A stretch of DNA of 64,000 nt from Zygaena filipendulae (Eukaryota; Arthropoda; Insecta; Lepidoptera; Zygaenidae): NCBI GenBank assembly GCA_907165275.2, contig OU015678.1:2604001-2668000 (forward strand), read 5' to 3'. Position numbers and translations under genes: made by a program. Shown here one piece after another: positions 1-23,202 of this stretch. The first letter of the stretch is position 1. Every line of letters begins with the position of its first letter. Below the pieces are notes generated by a model. That model saw only the letters and a program-made list of their open reading frames with translations. It was not told the DNA's origin and made no database searches.

Positions 1-10896
<10,896 letters not shown>

Positions 10897-11199
10897 CTTC
10901 GCACTCGCCAGGCCTAAGGAGTCCAGTCGCGGAGAGAACTAGTCATCATTGTCCCACAGTAACCTTCGTAGGTTAAACAACCTTTGATCATTGGCTTCGC
11001 CGAATGCACACGAAACCTTTGCCTTACTCATTATTCAAAGCTTAAATTAAAAAGTCAATTTGCTAACAACCTATTTGTTTTGGACGTCATACTGAAAGTT
11101 CCTGTAAACGTTATTTATACCTATGTCTATAGTTCTTTTCTCTTGCTCTAGCTATCGTATTTTTATTGTTTAAGCTATACATAGCCATAGCAGTGCCTC

Positions 11200-11263
11200 G
11201 TACAGTCAACAGCAAAAGTAGATGATCAAAATCAGAAATTTAAACTTTTGCTGTTGACTGTAC
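11200..11263. repeat. Perfect 20-bp inverted repeat
   Basis: Arms GTACAGTCAACAGCAAAAGT (11200-11219) and its exact complement (11244-11263), loop 24. Probably a tiny MITE: GTACAGTC / GACTGTAC also bounds 58364-58491. Confidence 0.6.
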
Positions 11264-11344
11264 AACTGATTTTAATTTTATCCTACAAATTGTAGCCTTT
11301 TTCCTACCCGAAAACACATGAGTATTATCTATCTATACTTACGT

Positions 11345-11513
11345 ACTTACTATAATATAATAAAGCTGAAGAGTTTGTTTGTTTGTTTGGTTGAACGCGC
11401 TAACTCAGGAACTAGGTACCTACTGGTTCAAATTGAAAAGTTCTATTTGTGTTGGAGAATCCATTTATCGAGGAAGGCTATAAAGGAGAGATGAAACCGC
11501 GGGGCACAGCTAG
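11345..11513 (+). mobile_element. Helitron-like copy
   Basis: Ends ATGAAACCGCGGGGCACAGCTAG followed by T; body with GAAGAGTTTGTTTGTTTG and ACGCGCTAACTCAGGAAC. The left end is not certain. Confidence 0.55.
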
Positions 11514-11674
11514 TAAATTTATATCTAGGAAAATTCAGTTTCCTATTAGTGAAAGAATTTTAAGAATCTGTTTAGTAGTTCCAGACATAGATACCTACAC
11601 CCAAACTTTTTCTCTTTATAATATTAGTAATTAGTATAGATTAAGTCCAAGAATAAGACATTATTGACCCATAA

Positions 11675-11932
11675 GACGACCCAATTGGCGTAGTAGGTCA
11701 TCATGCCTGCCCGCTAATCAAGAGGTTCCGGATTCGATTACCGGTGGGGGTGCACTTTGTGTGATGAACACAGGGTTCCACTTTCCAGTCTGGGTGTGCT
11801 TATATATCTATAGTATAATATATATATAATTCTATGTAGTATATACCACGTTTGCTTGGTTTCCACGACACAAGCTAATAATAGCTTACTGTGGGATCAA
11901 GTATTTCTGTGTGTTGTGAAGTGAATTATTAT
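11675..11932 (+). mobile_element. tRNA-derived SINE
   Basis: Degraded A box (TTGGCGTAGTAGGTCA) and B box (GGATTCGATTACC), then the same tail as the copy at 59362, ending ATTATT. Confidence 0.7.
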
Positions 11933-11933
11933 T

Positions 11934-12420
11934 TTGAACCGACTTCCAAAAAGGAGGAGGTTATGCATTCGATTGTATGTATGTTTTTCTTTTTTTAATG
12001 TAAGTATGTTCACCGATTACTCGAAGACGGTTGGACCGATTTCGAAAATTCTTTTTTTTTTTGAAAGGGTATACTCCCATTTACGTCCCGTTGCCACCAA
12101 GTCGGGATCTGATAATGGAATCTTGGAGAAATCGAGGGAACTCTTCAAAAAACATAGGCACACCTATAGAGTTCTCGGTATTTTTTATAGTAAATCGTTC
12201 ATATACTTTCGGAAAGCAAAATTTGAAGATGTGGAACTGATGATGAAGACCACAGATGGTCATCGGAACTACTCAACAATAATGCGTATTTCACGGGTTC
12301 CAGTTGGAGCGATTTGGAAAATTGTTTTTTTGTTTGAAAGGGGATATTTCTGGATTGGTCCCATTGTCACCAAGTCAGGATCTGATGATGGAATCTTGGA
12401 GAAATAGAGGGAAACCTTCA
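11934..12420 (+). repeat. AACCGACTTCC repeat with internal duplication
   Basis: Starts AACCGACTTCCAAAAAGGAG. Two diverged units about 271 bases apart share GGATCTGATRATGGAATCTTGGAGAAAT. A reverse copy is at 51240-51686 and fragments occur near 33250 and 54367. The 157-residue frame across it is repeat translation. Confidence 0.65.
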
Positions 12421-13063
12421 AAAATTATGGGCACATCTACAGCGATTTTTGTATTTTCTATAGTAAATCGTTTATATTTATTATTATTGCTGTCATCCCC
12501 AAAAAAATGCAAGTCTTCTACTGTTTATCACTGCAAAACGAGGTTACATAATAACATTGCAGTAAGGGTCAATATGATGATTTGCCCTCTAATGCGGTGT
12601 TCACAAAGGTGGGTATGAAAACCAGTTTGGCACTCGTCCAACTCTATAATATGGACTCATCTTTATGCACTTTACTCATGTTCTAGGCTAATTTGTTAAA
12701 GTGTTCTCGTCTCACTTGTCGTAGGTTGGGTTTTTTTTTTATGTGACAACTTTTATGAGGTAGTAGGTACTTTTCTGTAATGTTCTTTGTCAGTTATTAT
12801 GTCGACTACTTACTCACGAACAAATTAAGTAAGTTCATATAAAGAAAATTTAATTAGTCGTATTATTATTTATTTATAAATCAGGCAGGCAGTTGAAGCA
12901 ACTGATAAATGCCTTAAACGAAAAGTAAAAACAAAAAAATTCAAAGTATAAAGCTACCTTTTGGCGGTTTTCAATCAAACTTTATTTATATTATGTTGTA
13001 AGTGCAATACTTACTACAGTATTTAACCTATTCTAGATATCTTACGAACAATTTTATTTTAAA

Positions 13064-13242
13064 CTAGGCGTCCCCCGCGGGAATTCCAGGATAAACTATA
13101 CGTATAAACCTTCCTTTTGAATCACTTTATCTTTGGAGAACACCGCATGAAAATCCGTTCAGTAGTTTAGAGTTTATCGCGAACAGACAGACCGACCGAC
13201 AGACGCGGCAGAGGACTTTGTTTTATATTATAAGGAATAAGG
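13064..13242 (-). mobile_element. Helitron-like copy
   Basis: CTAG at 13064 reading as the reverse 3' end, GCGGGAATTCCAGGATAAA body, and a TTATATTATAAGGA end. Confidence 0.6.
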
Positions 13243-14002
13243 ATGAAAAATCCTAGAAATGTGATTTTTTAAAGCATCATTGCTAGCTTCCCCTTGTTTG
13301 CGCTATAATTGTTTATGCAGTAGTCAGGTACAAAATGGTTCCCTCGCGCTGCGGACGCTACGTGCTAAGAACACACCTATAATAAAACCTAATAAAGTCG
13401 AAAAATTCTGATTCAACCCTAAAAGATCCTAACGTTTCGGGCTAAAGTCTGACAATCCTACGCCTGGACCTTACACAAACATCATAGAGTTGGTGACAGT
13501 ACCATAAAGCAGAGTAATTCAATTTCGGTCCTGCTTTAAGAGCTCATCATAGCACAGGAACAGAGCGCCTACCCATCCACGTTGGTTTATCAAGTATTGT
13601 GGGCATTGTGCCTCTGCAAAAATATACGAATGTAATAATTAAGAATTAAGATTAGGGGAAACAAAAGAAATAACCACTTGGCAAGATTTGTCGAGGTTGT
13701 AGAGTTGACTCTTGTGACAGGAAACAACTGTGGATAAAGATCCACTTAAATGTAACGTTTCAACACCTATTTTGGAATTCAGAAGATATTATGTCGGTGA
13801 ACGATCCACAAAACTTGAAAAAACATGACACCGCTAACACTTTTCACGAAGTTTCGGAAAAAAAAATATGAGACAACTTTTTACAGTATCCAAAACCTAC
13901 CTACATATTATAAGACCAAAATAAATGTTATTATATTCATCGCTAAATTAGTATTTATTTTTAAACCCCTACAGGTACCTAATCACTTCAGTTATGGATG
14001 CA

Positions 14003-14225
14003 CTAGTTGTGCCCCGCGGTTTCACCCGCGTTAATTTCAGAGTTCCCGCGGGAATTCCGGTATAAAAAGTACCCTATGTGTTAATCTGATGTATAAGCTA
14101 TATTATTGTAAAGTTTCATTTAAATCAATTCAGTAGTTTTTGCGTGAAAAAGTAACAAACATCCATCCATCCATCCATCCTTCCATACATTCTTACAAAC
14201 TTTCGCGTTTATAATATTAGTAGGA
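14003..14225 (-). mobile_element. Helitron-like copy with a CATC microsatellite
   Basis: The reverse strand begins TCCTACTAATATTATAAACG and ends with a CGCGG..CCGCG hairpin plus CTAG. It holds a (CATC)n run at 14161-14180. Confidence 0.75.
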
Positions 14226-14274
14226 TAGATTATCCACTAATACCGATAGCGTAATAAATAATAGAAATAGCACT

Positions 14275-14511
14275 CCGCCGCACTCAGAGTCGACTTAAAT
14301 AATTACTTAGTTAAGTATAGATTTTTAAAACAAAACTGCCGCAATCAGACAAGTTTAATAAGTTAATGTTAATTGGCATTTAACTAATTAAGTAAAATCT
14401 CATTAAATGCCAATTAACATTAATTTTCTGAACGTCTCTGATTGCGGCAGTTTTGTTTTGAAAATCTATACTTAACTAAGTAACCATTAAAGTCGACTCT
14501 GAGTGCGGCGG
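14275..14511. repeat. Long foldback element
   Basis: Ends CCGCCGCACTCAGAGTCGAC and its complement. Both halves carry TTAACTAAGTATAGATTTT, AAAACAAAACTGCCGCAATC and TTAATGTTAATTGGCATTTA, so it is an almost full-length palindrome with arms of about 110 bases. Confidence 0.8.
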
Positions 14512-15016
14512 TAAGTAATTGTACAAACCTCTGTGGTTTCTTGTGCTATTTTATGTCAAACATAAATTATATTTTATTGTAAATTTGGTAAATAAATAAA
14601 AAAAATAAAAAAACTGCTCCTGCTATTTATAGTAGTTAATCGAGATTTGACGTTTAGTAACAAATTAACAACACCTTACGGTCAGTGATATATGGCGCCG
14701 AGCAGTCTCAAACGTTACAGCACCTACTTACATCTACCACAGATAATATAATACTATCATCTACTATACCTTATTTATTAGGTGCAGAGACACCCAGAGA
14801 TGTCCGCAGACATCGACCACCCTCGAAACGATGGTCCCTGACTTATAATATCATTGTCTCTAACGGATCATTATTCCGACGTCTCAAAAGACGTTAAAAG
14901 TACAATACGGATAGATAAACCCATGGAACAAGCTCCTCAATGAAGTGATTAGCGCGCGAACTGTTAATCAGTTTTAAAATAGACTGTTAATCAGTTTTAA
15001 AATAAACTGAAAAAAA

Positions 15017-15100
15017 AAACAAAAGGTAATGAACTGAAAAAACACAAGTGTAGATATAGACGCATCACCGAAAGCTGCTAGTCTATAAATAAACAATAAT
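15017..15100 (+). repeat. Retroelement 3' end (CATCACCGAAAGCTGC)
   Basis: Shares GTGTAGATATAG, CGCATCACCGAAAGCTGCTA and TCTATAAATAAA with 27508-27610, both ending in an AATAAT run. Probably LINE or SINE tails. Confidence 0.5.
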
Positions 15101-16529
15101 AATATAGATAAAACCAATCGGAACGATGGTGCCTGACAGCCCTGGTCCTACCCTGGTTCTACTACAGACGACTCTAATTTTTTTAATTGACTTCAAACAA
15201 GTAGAAGAAACGAAACTACTTACTCAATGTCTGAAAAATTCTACAGAACACTACTGCCTATATGGGGTCGTTGCCGCGTTACCACTATGATCAGTTAGGT
15301 ACTCAGGCATATAAATTATTTTGGTTAATACAGTGCTTTCAATGTACGATTTGTTATAATGTACGTTTTGTTTAATTATGTCACATTCTACATTTGTTGT
15401 TCTATTTTAATGTAAACATGGCGTCTTGATATTAGATTTAGCTAACAATATGTTACAACCAAACGTGTCCTAATTTATTTGTCACTTGTTAATTAAAATC
15501 TTTAATTATTCAATTTATAAAAATTCAGTAGATATATGACCGAGTTATCTGGTGCTATTCTTTAAATTGGATAGAACAAAAAAACATTTAAAAGTTTTTT
15601 TTTTAATTGAGGCACTGATATTGCTATGCAGCCTTGTTGTTATCACATTGAATTTTTTTGAATTTATTTATATTGGAAATTCGGACGCAAATTTTTTACA
15701 CTAATGTAGACAACTTACTGAATCACTTTACACATTTTAAAAACACTACACAATTTGTATCGGCATATAGGTACCGCATAGTACAATGTTCCCTGCTTTA
15801 CGTCAGTGGAAAATCAATATTATAGGATGCCTTCACCACTCTGAGTTCGTCGCTTTATACACGCACTATACAAACACAATTCCACTGGTCAGCGGACTCC
15901 AAAAAAAAAAATTATACCTACTATTTTCTGTTGTTTTATTTTAAAAATTTAATTTAATTGGAATGGTTATGTAATAGGTATTTCTTTGGACTAAATGAAA
16001 ATGTTTTCGAGCGCGGTAGCGAAACGCGAAGCGGTCGGGGGCGTTCGGGCAAATCCGTAGCGTTTCGGATGGGGGATGGTATGAGTCATTGCACAGAGGG
16101 GTGGCTCTGCGTTTCGTTTGACGGACGCTGTAAGGGTTGAAATTGTTGAAGGAACGAAAAGGATAAATGACATAACGGAACGTATCCGACTGATATGTTT
16201 TAATATTGTAATAAGAAAATTATCGTTACGTTACGCGTTACGCTCCGTTGGTATGTAGAAGTTAAATTGTACCTACTACCCAAACTTTTCTAAAGAGAAG
16301 CGATTTGAGTTTTTGTATGTTTGTTTGTAATGGATAAACTAAAAAACTACTGAAGAGATTCAAAACTCTTTCACCTATAGAAAGCTACGGTGCATATTGT
16401 TCATGCTCTTGCTGGGAACAAGAGATGCTAGGGCGAAATTATGAAGGTTCCAATTTTGCTATTCCAATTAACCACGGAACGTTAAAAGAGTTAATTTCAT
16501 CTCTAACACAAAGTCAGTTATAATATTTT

Positions 16530-16847
16530 ATGTATACGAACGTGAATTTTTGTTTGTTTGTTACGCTTTCACGCCTTAACTACTCAATCGATCGTCATGA
16601 AATTTTCCATACACGTAAGTTGCCAGGGGTACAGAAAAGGATTATGAGAATACTAGCTGTGCCTCGCGGTTTCACCCGCGGTAATTTCGGAGTTCCTGCA
16701 GGAACTCCAGGATAAAAAGTAATGTCCTTTTCTGTACCCCTGACAACGTGCATGCCCAATTTAATCCAAATCCGCTAAGCCGTTTTTGCATGATTGAGTA
16801 ACAAACATCCAAACATCCACACTTTCACATTTATAATATTAGTAGGA
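16530..16847. mobile_element. Helitron-like copy inserted in another
   Basis: A plus-oriented body (TGTTACGCTTTCACGCCTTA .. AGGGGTACAGAAAAGGA, 16545-16650) stops where a complete minus-oriented copy begins (CTAG at 16653; reverse start TCCTACTAATATTATAAATG ending at 16847). Confidence 0.65.
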
Positions 16848-17178
16848 TTAATAGGATAAGATACCTTTAATCCGTAAAAACTTTTTTAATACAGTTGCTC
16901 AAAAAGTGGCGTATTGCAGGGACGTTTAGCGTTCGGGATGTGGGCTATTACATACTCGAGCTTTTTGTTTACCTTTCCCGAACTCGTGCGTGCTCTTTGC
17001 CAACTGTCAAAAATGGCGACACGACTTTGACACACTCTTTGCATTGCGAAACGTATTACGAATTACTAATACGACTAGCGCCATCTCTTGATCACAGTTG
17101 GAACTTAGTTGAGTTTGTTGTGTTTTTGATATTTTATTAAATTGCTTAATTTTTTCGCAACTGTATTAAAAATAGTTG

Positions 17179-17308
17179 TTCAGTACACGTGCGGAACCGT
17201 CATTGAAAAGAGTTCCGACTGTCAACCCTCACCTTCGGCTGCGCCTCGGCTCGGGTAGACATTTGTCAGAACTCTTTGCAATGACAGGCTTTCCGCACTT
17301 GTAATGAA
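17179..17308. repeat. Imperfect foldback of 130 bp
   Basis: TTCAGTACACGTGCGG near the left end pairs with CCGCACTTGTAATGAA at right; GTCATTGAAAAGAGTTC pairs with GAACTCTTTGCAATGAC. The centre is GC-rich (CTTCGGCTGCGCCTCGG). Confidence 0.65.
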
Positions 17309-17729
17309 ATATACTATACCAGCATGTTACCGAGCGATAAGAAATAAATAAACAAAATACAAACTAATTAAATAATATTATATTTTAACAAAACAATGTA
17401 GTTACATTGGCAAATTTAAAAAAAGATGGGGGGGGGTCGAAGATTCCATTTTATATCGACTGTTTTCAATGTAAGCTCAGACGAAATAAAATTATTTAAA
17501 ATTAAATTAAAATAAATAAAATTATTTCGTCTGAGAATGTAAGTACCTACCTTGTTCGTGGTATAAGATAGGTAGGTACCTAAGTATCTAATGTTTTCAC
17601 CTGGGGTATTTTTTTCACGGCATAACTGTTTCCAAGAAAATCCCGAAGTTCCAGGTGAACAACTCCACTTACGAGTAATGAGAATATTAATTATACTGTT
17701 CAAATTTTTTTATCTCTATGTTGCAATAT

Positions 17730-18052
17730 ACAACGTGTTAATGAATTAACTGAAAACCTGATACACCCCATTAAAAAAAAAAAAAACAATAATATGATTA
17801 AAATATATTTTATGCCAAAAAATTTAATACTTTAAAAGTTATTCAACATTAGTTTGGAGGTGACCTATCTACGAAATTCCAAGCGCTACGCCCGCGCCTA
17901 CCGGTTCGAATTTCTTGCTGCGGGCGGCGCGGGCGGCGCAGCGTACGCGTCAAATATTGTATTATAAATAATTTAGACATAGTGCGGTCGATTCGCTAGT
18001 TGATTCTGAGCAAACTACTTTCTAGTTTACAGTTAATTCATTAACACGTTGT
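17730..18052 (+). repeat. MITE-B reference copy
   Basis: Terminal inverted repeats of about 28 bases beginning ACAACGTGTTAATGAATTAA, flanked by TA-rich sequence. The core has TTTGGAGGTGACCTATCTAC and a GC-rich GGGCGGCGCGGGCGGCGC stretch. No coding frame. Confidence 0.8.
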
Positions 18053-18667
18053 ATTGTCCAATAAATAATTTTTTGCGTTTTTAAAAACCTTTTTATTTTT
18101 ATTTAAATAACGACTTAACACTTAACAATTATTATTATATAATCCTTAGATGTCGCAATTACAAATCTATTTGTTATTGGAAATTGTAAGCGTTGAGTTA
18201 AGAGAATTCAGCAGTACTCAAATCAGAAAGTTGAGCTTGTACAATTGTAGGTATCTATTATAATATACAGGGTGTAAAGAACGAGGGACGAATTAAAACT
18301 TTCCTTAGTTGATAAGTATGAAAGTAAGTATAACGTAACCAATAAAAATATAATTAATGGAATAACACCCATAGATCATAGAGGAAACCTTAATAAAAAA
18401 CGATTTATGTAGGTGAAAGACCGTTAAATTTGATTCGTCAATTCAAAGGTTGAACGAGTTCGAGTATGATCTGTATCGGCAACTTGCGCGCTCAATTTTC
18501 ATGATTTTTTTTTTACTATTTTTCTAATTATATTTGAGATGAGAATCGAATACAAAATACCCCTTTTCAATACGTCCCTCGTTTGCCCTTATCTACATCC
18601 TATATAATATATAAAAGTAAAAGTATCTATAGAGCCTCGTACACATTATAGGTACATTGTCTCTATT

Positions 18668-18760
18668 TTATTTTGCTGCATCTTTTTCTTTATCTTCTTG
18701 CGATTCTTCTTTCGTTTCGCTCACAGTTTTCGCTTCGATAGCTGCTTCCTCAGCGGCTTG
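18668..18760 (-). CDS. Exon 2 of the 102-residue protein gene
   Basis: Begins after TTTTTATAG and codes QAAEEAAIEAKTVSETKEES to DAAK and TAA. Highly charged. Confidence 0.65.
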   Translation of the reverse strand, partial: QAAEEAAIEAKTVSETKEESQEDKEKDAAK

Positions 18761-19899
18761 CTATAAAAAAAAGGTACTGAACTCAAAATTTGAGTAAAAT
18801 AATTAGCTATCTGCCAAAATTTTAATTTTAAGTCCGTTGATCAATAAAAATATTGGACAAGAATTTTAGTTACGTAGTAGTTAGTACGTAGTTATAACGT
18901 CCCGAGCCCCCGCTCCTCGACTTTGATGCGTTTTATACAGTAGTAGTAGGTATTTTTTCATTAATTTGTAAAATCAAAATATTTTTGTCTATTACTTTTT
19001 TTAATAACTAACTGACGGACCAAATTGAACTTTGATTTTCATACCCCGGTTTGATTTATAGGTAAACACGTTCAATAAAATCGTAACCTTTGACCTCTAC
19101 CTACAAACTTGCGTCGATTTAATGAAACTAGCTGTTCTCCGTGGTTTCACCTACGTTTCACCTTCAGGTACGAAAAAACCTTGAAATACACGTTTGTTTA
19201 TTGAAAGGAGGAACCACAAATCTCAATAAGTACCTTAGTACCTATTGATTTATTTCCATGATTAGAATATAAAAATATCGTCAATATCCATTGATATAAT
19301 ATTAAATATTTATATCAATGTCAATATCACATTTGCAAGTGTGTTGCAAGTGACAACTGCTAGTAGTTTCTGTGAGCATTAAAGAGTCAGTGTGGGAGCT
19401 TCTTTATCGAAATGTAGCCGTTGCAACTACAAATTAGGGGAAGGCCGGGCATAGTGGGTCTAGGCAAAGCGGGTACCTACCCTCCTTTTGAAATAATTTT
19501 CAAATTTTTTTACTAGAAATTATAAGAGCGCGCGTAGAGCAACTCATTACACGATTACAGAAGCGAAACATACGTATATTGAAGCACAGTTCTCTCTCTT
19601 TCTGGTCAAGTAGCAAGTACCTTATTTATTTTCCGTCTTTGTAGTGGTTACGTTCAAATTTCACTTCGAAATAAAAATAATACCTTTGCCTTCAGCAAAT
19701 CTTCTTCTTTCTTCGTCTGCAAATATAAGCTGACTTTCCTTATCACCTCAATCTCGTCAGTTTGCCGCTTCGGCAGTGGATCGAAGACGCGCACTGGTGG
19801 CTGGTCAACTTTATTGGACACAGCAAGGAACTGAGCGTACCGTTCCAGCATAGCGTTGAAGCGTTCTTCGTTCGGTTGAGAAAGGATCGTGGACGTCAT
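18668..19899 (-). CDS. Two-exon gene, 102-residue charged protein, unrecognised
   Basis: Exons 19684-19899 (ATG at 19899, 72 codons) and 18668-18760 (30 codons plus TAA) join in phase 0 across an intron with donor AAGGTATTA and acceptor TTTATAG. The N-terminal part reads MTSTILSQPNEERFNAMLER then LPKRQTDEIEVIRKVS, predicted helical. The C-terminus is a Glu/Lys/Ala-rich helix (AAEEAAIEAKTVSETKEE) typical of small coiled coils. No signal peptide or membrane segment. Upstream in frame lies another Met preceded by a TTTTTTTTCAG acceptor, so a 5' exon may exist. I do not recognise the family. The intron carries a MITE-A copy. Confidence 0.65.
18801..19045 (-). repeat. MITE-A copy 3
   Basis: AAGTCCGTT near 18831 and GACGGACCAA at 19014-19023, followed by TTTTCATACCCCGG. 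More diverged than the other copies. Confidence 0.65.
19684..19899 (-). CDS. Exon 1 of the 102-residue protein gene
   Basis: 72 codons from ATG 19899 to the GTATTA donor. Clean coding frame with PPVRVFDPLPKRQTDEIE at its centre. Confidence 0.7.
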
Positions 19900-20994
19900 T
19901 TTTCTAAAAAAGTTTACTTTGTAATTATGTTTTCTGAAAAAAAAAATTCGCATACATTTTTTTTGTTTTTAATTAAGTAGGTACCTATGTATTTTTATTA
20001 TTTCCTTTGGTCACGGCACTCACGGCATCACGCGTGAACGGCTGGATCGATCACCATTACATTTTGCATACACGTTTTCAGAGGTACAGAGAAGAACATA
20101 AGCCTACTTTTTATCTATGCAAGGCTTGTAAATGTTGATATATAGGGCTCAGGTCCCAAAAGTATTATACATATTATCTGTGCCCAAACTATAAGCAGGT
20201 GTAGCCTTAGGTTTATTTAAGTATCTACGTAGGTATACGATTACACCAACCATTAGGTACAGCAACTATAAAAGCAACATCGGTACAACAATTATAAAAG
20301 CAACATCATAAACTTTGTATTAGATATAATGTAGTTTATTCAATAAATTTTCATTTTATTTCAGTGACGAAAAGAAATCTGCACTAGGTAGGTACCTACC
20401 TACTGGAACTTGACGTATATAGTGTATAGAATTAGAACTCAATACTTACCGAACTACTTAGATTAATTATTTACTTAATAAACCGATTTAACCGTCCAAA
20501 GTTTGTCAGTCGACAGTTTAATTGAACTTTGTAAATCTTAAGGTAACTGAAATGTTAATCCAACAAGAATACCATTAACACACGGAAGCACGTTTCGGTT
20601 AAAAAAAAAAGTAACACAATGAGTATTGCCGCATTTGATCAGAGTTTATTTATTTGACACTTTTTCTTTTACTGCTGTAAAATTTCAGGTGTTGTCAACA
20701 TTTCCCAAAACCACAAACATATAGTACTTTAAAGTAAGTTACTGTAAAGTATTAAAGTAAGTAGGTATATATTTTTAAGTTACCGCGGGAATTTCGGAAT
20801 AAAAAGTACCCTATGTCACTCAGGATCACTGTACTTATAACTGAAAGAATTTTCAAAATCGGTCCAGTAGATCCAGAGATTACCCCCTACAATCTCACAA
20901 ACTCACAATTCGCAAACTCACAAACTTTAGCTCTTTGTGTATAGCGCCATCTGTTGTTAAGTAGAAAAACAATTGTAATTAGCTATAGAAGAGC

Positions 20995-21038
20995 GGGGTC
21001 TCCTAACACAGGTATTGTTATACTTAAAAGGAGACCCC
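20995..21038. repeat. Short hairpin
   Basis: GGGGTCTCCT and its exact complement AGGAGACCCC separated by 24 bases. Confidence 0.5.
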
Positions 21039-21423
21039 AGTCATGTTCTAGTTTACTTTGAGGTTACCTGTTGAATAAACTTACCTATTTATTTAAACTT
21101 ATTTAAAACAAACACTCATTTTTCTTTGCCTAAAAACACGGATAAAACGACGTTTTCTAAAAATGAAACCTAGCTAGGTCGATTAATCGCCCCCGAAACC
21201 GCTTGCATACTAAATTTCATCAAAATCGTTGAAGCCGTTTCCGAGATTGCTCGTTTAAAGATAGTAGATTAGTAATTAGGTAACTAGTATTAGTACCTAT
21301 ATATAGATGATTTTACTGGTACATATAGTGAAGCCACAGATAATATAATACTTACTACTACTGGTGAAGCTAAGTAAGTAGGTACTTAAGACTGCGAAAC
21401 CTCTAAAAATACCCCAGAAAAAT

Positions 21424-21675
21424 TGGATATAGATAAGCAATACTGTGTTAACCCACAAAATTAAGTTGTTGATAGAGAACGGTAGAACAGACAATTTATT
21501 GGGAGTTAGAGAACGTGTTTTCATTATGTTTTCAGCTTATTACATTGTATAAATACCTACAAAATGTTGAACGTAAAAAAATGTTTACACAAAATGGCAC
21601 TATAATTATTATAAAACACGATTTACTCAAAATAGCTCCAATGTGGGTTAACACACTATTTCTTTTCTATACCCA
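21424..21675 (+). repeat. MITE-D copy 1
   Basis: TGGATATAGATAAGCAATAC at left; GTGGGTTAACACACTATTTC then TATACCCAA at right. Slightly longer than the 237-240-base copies because of small insertions. Confidence 0.7.
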
Positions 21676-21946
21676 ATTGTTGTCAACCCATGAGGTCGGT
21701 GTCAATGGTAATTAATAAAACATGCCTTACTATAGCGCATAAAAACAAAACAAATATCACTTTAATTACGGTTTTGTTAGTTCCTTGTACCTACCTACCT
21801 ACGCAGGTACGCGCATTATTTAAAACTTAAGTAACTAATGTGTAAATTAGGTACCTACTAAATAATTTACTCGTGTAACGGATATTATTTCAAAGAGAAG
21901 CCGTTGATTTTGTCAGTAACATAATTTTATTTGATACGCACCCAAT

Positions 21947-22182
21947 TCTATACATATAAAATGCTTTGTCCTGAATGACCGATGAATCAATGCACAACCT
22001 AAACCGCTGATCGTGTAGACCTGAAACTTGGAGGGTGTTCTTTGTATAACGTTTGCATCCAATAAGAAAGGATTTTTGAAAATTCAGCCCCTAAGGGGAT
22101 GAAAAGGTGTTGCAAAGTTTTTATGGAACAATTCCTCGGCAACTTCGACAATAACGCGGGTGAAACCGCGCGGTACATCTAG
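21947..22182 (+). mobile_element. Helitron-like copy, ATGCTTTGTCC subfamily
   Basis: Starts TCTATACATATAAAATGC, ends GAAACCGCGCGGTACATCTAG. The next copy starts on the very next base. Confidence 0.75.
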
Positions 22183-22426
22183 TCTATACATATAAAATGC
22201 TTTGTCCCGAATGACTGATGGATCAACGCACAGCCTAAACCGCTGATCGTAGAGACCTGAAACTTGGAGGGTGCAGTGTTCTTTTTATGACGTACCTAGG
22301 CATCCGATAAGAAAGTATTTTTGAAAATTCTACCCGTAAGGGATGAAAAGGGGTTGTAAAGTTTGTATGGTACAATTCCGCGGTATCTTCGGAATTATCC
22401 CGGGTGAAACCGCGTGGGACAGCTAG
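22183..22426 (+). mobile_element. Helitron-like copy abutting the previous one
   Basis: Starts TCTATACATATAAAATGC, ends GAAACCGCGTGGGACAGCTAG followed by T. It shares the ACCTGAAACTTGGAGGGTG body. Confidence 0.75.
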
Positions 22427-22507
22427 TCTTATAATATTATTGTACCCAGGTTTCAATGTAGTTAAGTAGGTACAATGAAAACTCCAACTTATTTCTGTTA
22501 ATTAGAT

Positions 22508-22810
22508 ATATCATAAACAAAGTCCTCCGCCGCGTCTGTCTGTCTGTTCACGATAAACTCAAAAACTACTAAACGGATTTTCATGTGGTTTTCAGCAATA
22601 GATAGAGTGATTCACGAGGAAGGGTTTGAAGGGTTGAGGAAAGAGAAAGGGTAGGTACTAATTAAGTTAAATGCCAATTAATTAACGTTAATTTAATGAA
22701 CGTCTCTGATTGCGGCAGTTTTGTTTAAAAAATATTTCCTATTAAAACGACTTCAAGTGCGGCCGTTAGTTTTCTATGCGTTAACGACTGTAGAATGTTA
22801 ATTTGACTAG
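22508..22810 (+). mobile_element. Truncated Helitron-like copy followed by foldback fragment
   Basis: ACAAAGTCCTCCGCCGCGTC body without the terminal hairpin (to about 22640). Then CTGATTGCGGCAGTTTTGTT (22707-22726), AAGTGCGGCCG and TAACGACTGTAGAATGT, shared with the foldback family at 14275 and 8633. Confidence 0.5.
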
Positions 22811-23202
22811 GGGGGCTGACTTGATAATTACTGTCAAAACTATCGCTAGTAAACAAGATATTTGACTCGAATAGTCGAATCTCTCGCGTATCGCTATAGT
22901 GTGAATGTTCATGACTCCATGAATTGAACATAGACCAACAATAGATTGAGACAATTCATTTTTTTGCGAACTGTACACAGTACAGTACATTTTCAAAATT
23001 ATGCTAATCGAACAAGAAATATATAATAATCAGCGATGCAAACTCCTCATGCGTCCTCAAAAAAGAATCACTTTGAAATCTGTGATGAGTCTGTAGTCCT
23101 TTTCAATCAACTACTTAGCAGTTTTCTTTTAAAACCATCTTTATGTCCTAGATTTAAGTATGAATTTGTGTTTATTGATATAAGTGAAATTATTTTTTTA
23201 TA

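Larger units (their letters stand above)
10897..18667. other. Intergenic, repeat-rich
   Basis: No supported gene. Identified repeats are listed separately. Unassigned parts include 12430-13060, 13245-14000, 14520-15010, 15110-16525 and 16850-17178. The open frame at 15958-16140 is GC-richer than its surroundings but has no recognisable domain. Confidence 0.55.

Noticed and set aside
11934..12407. 157-residue frame
   Set aside because: Falls wholly within the AACCGACTTCC repeat and contains its internal duplication.
15958..16173. Overlapping GC-rich frames on both strands
   Set aside because: Short, no domain, no splice or poly-A signals; considered chance openness of GC-rich DNA.
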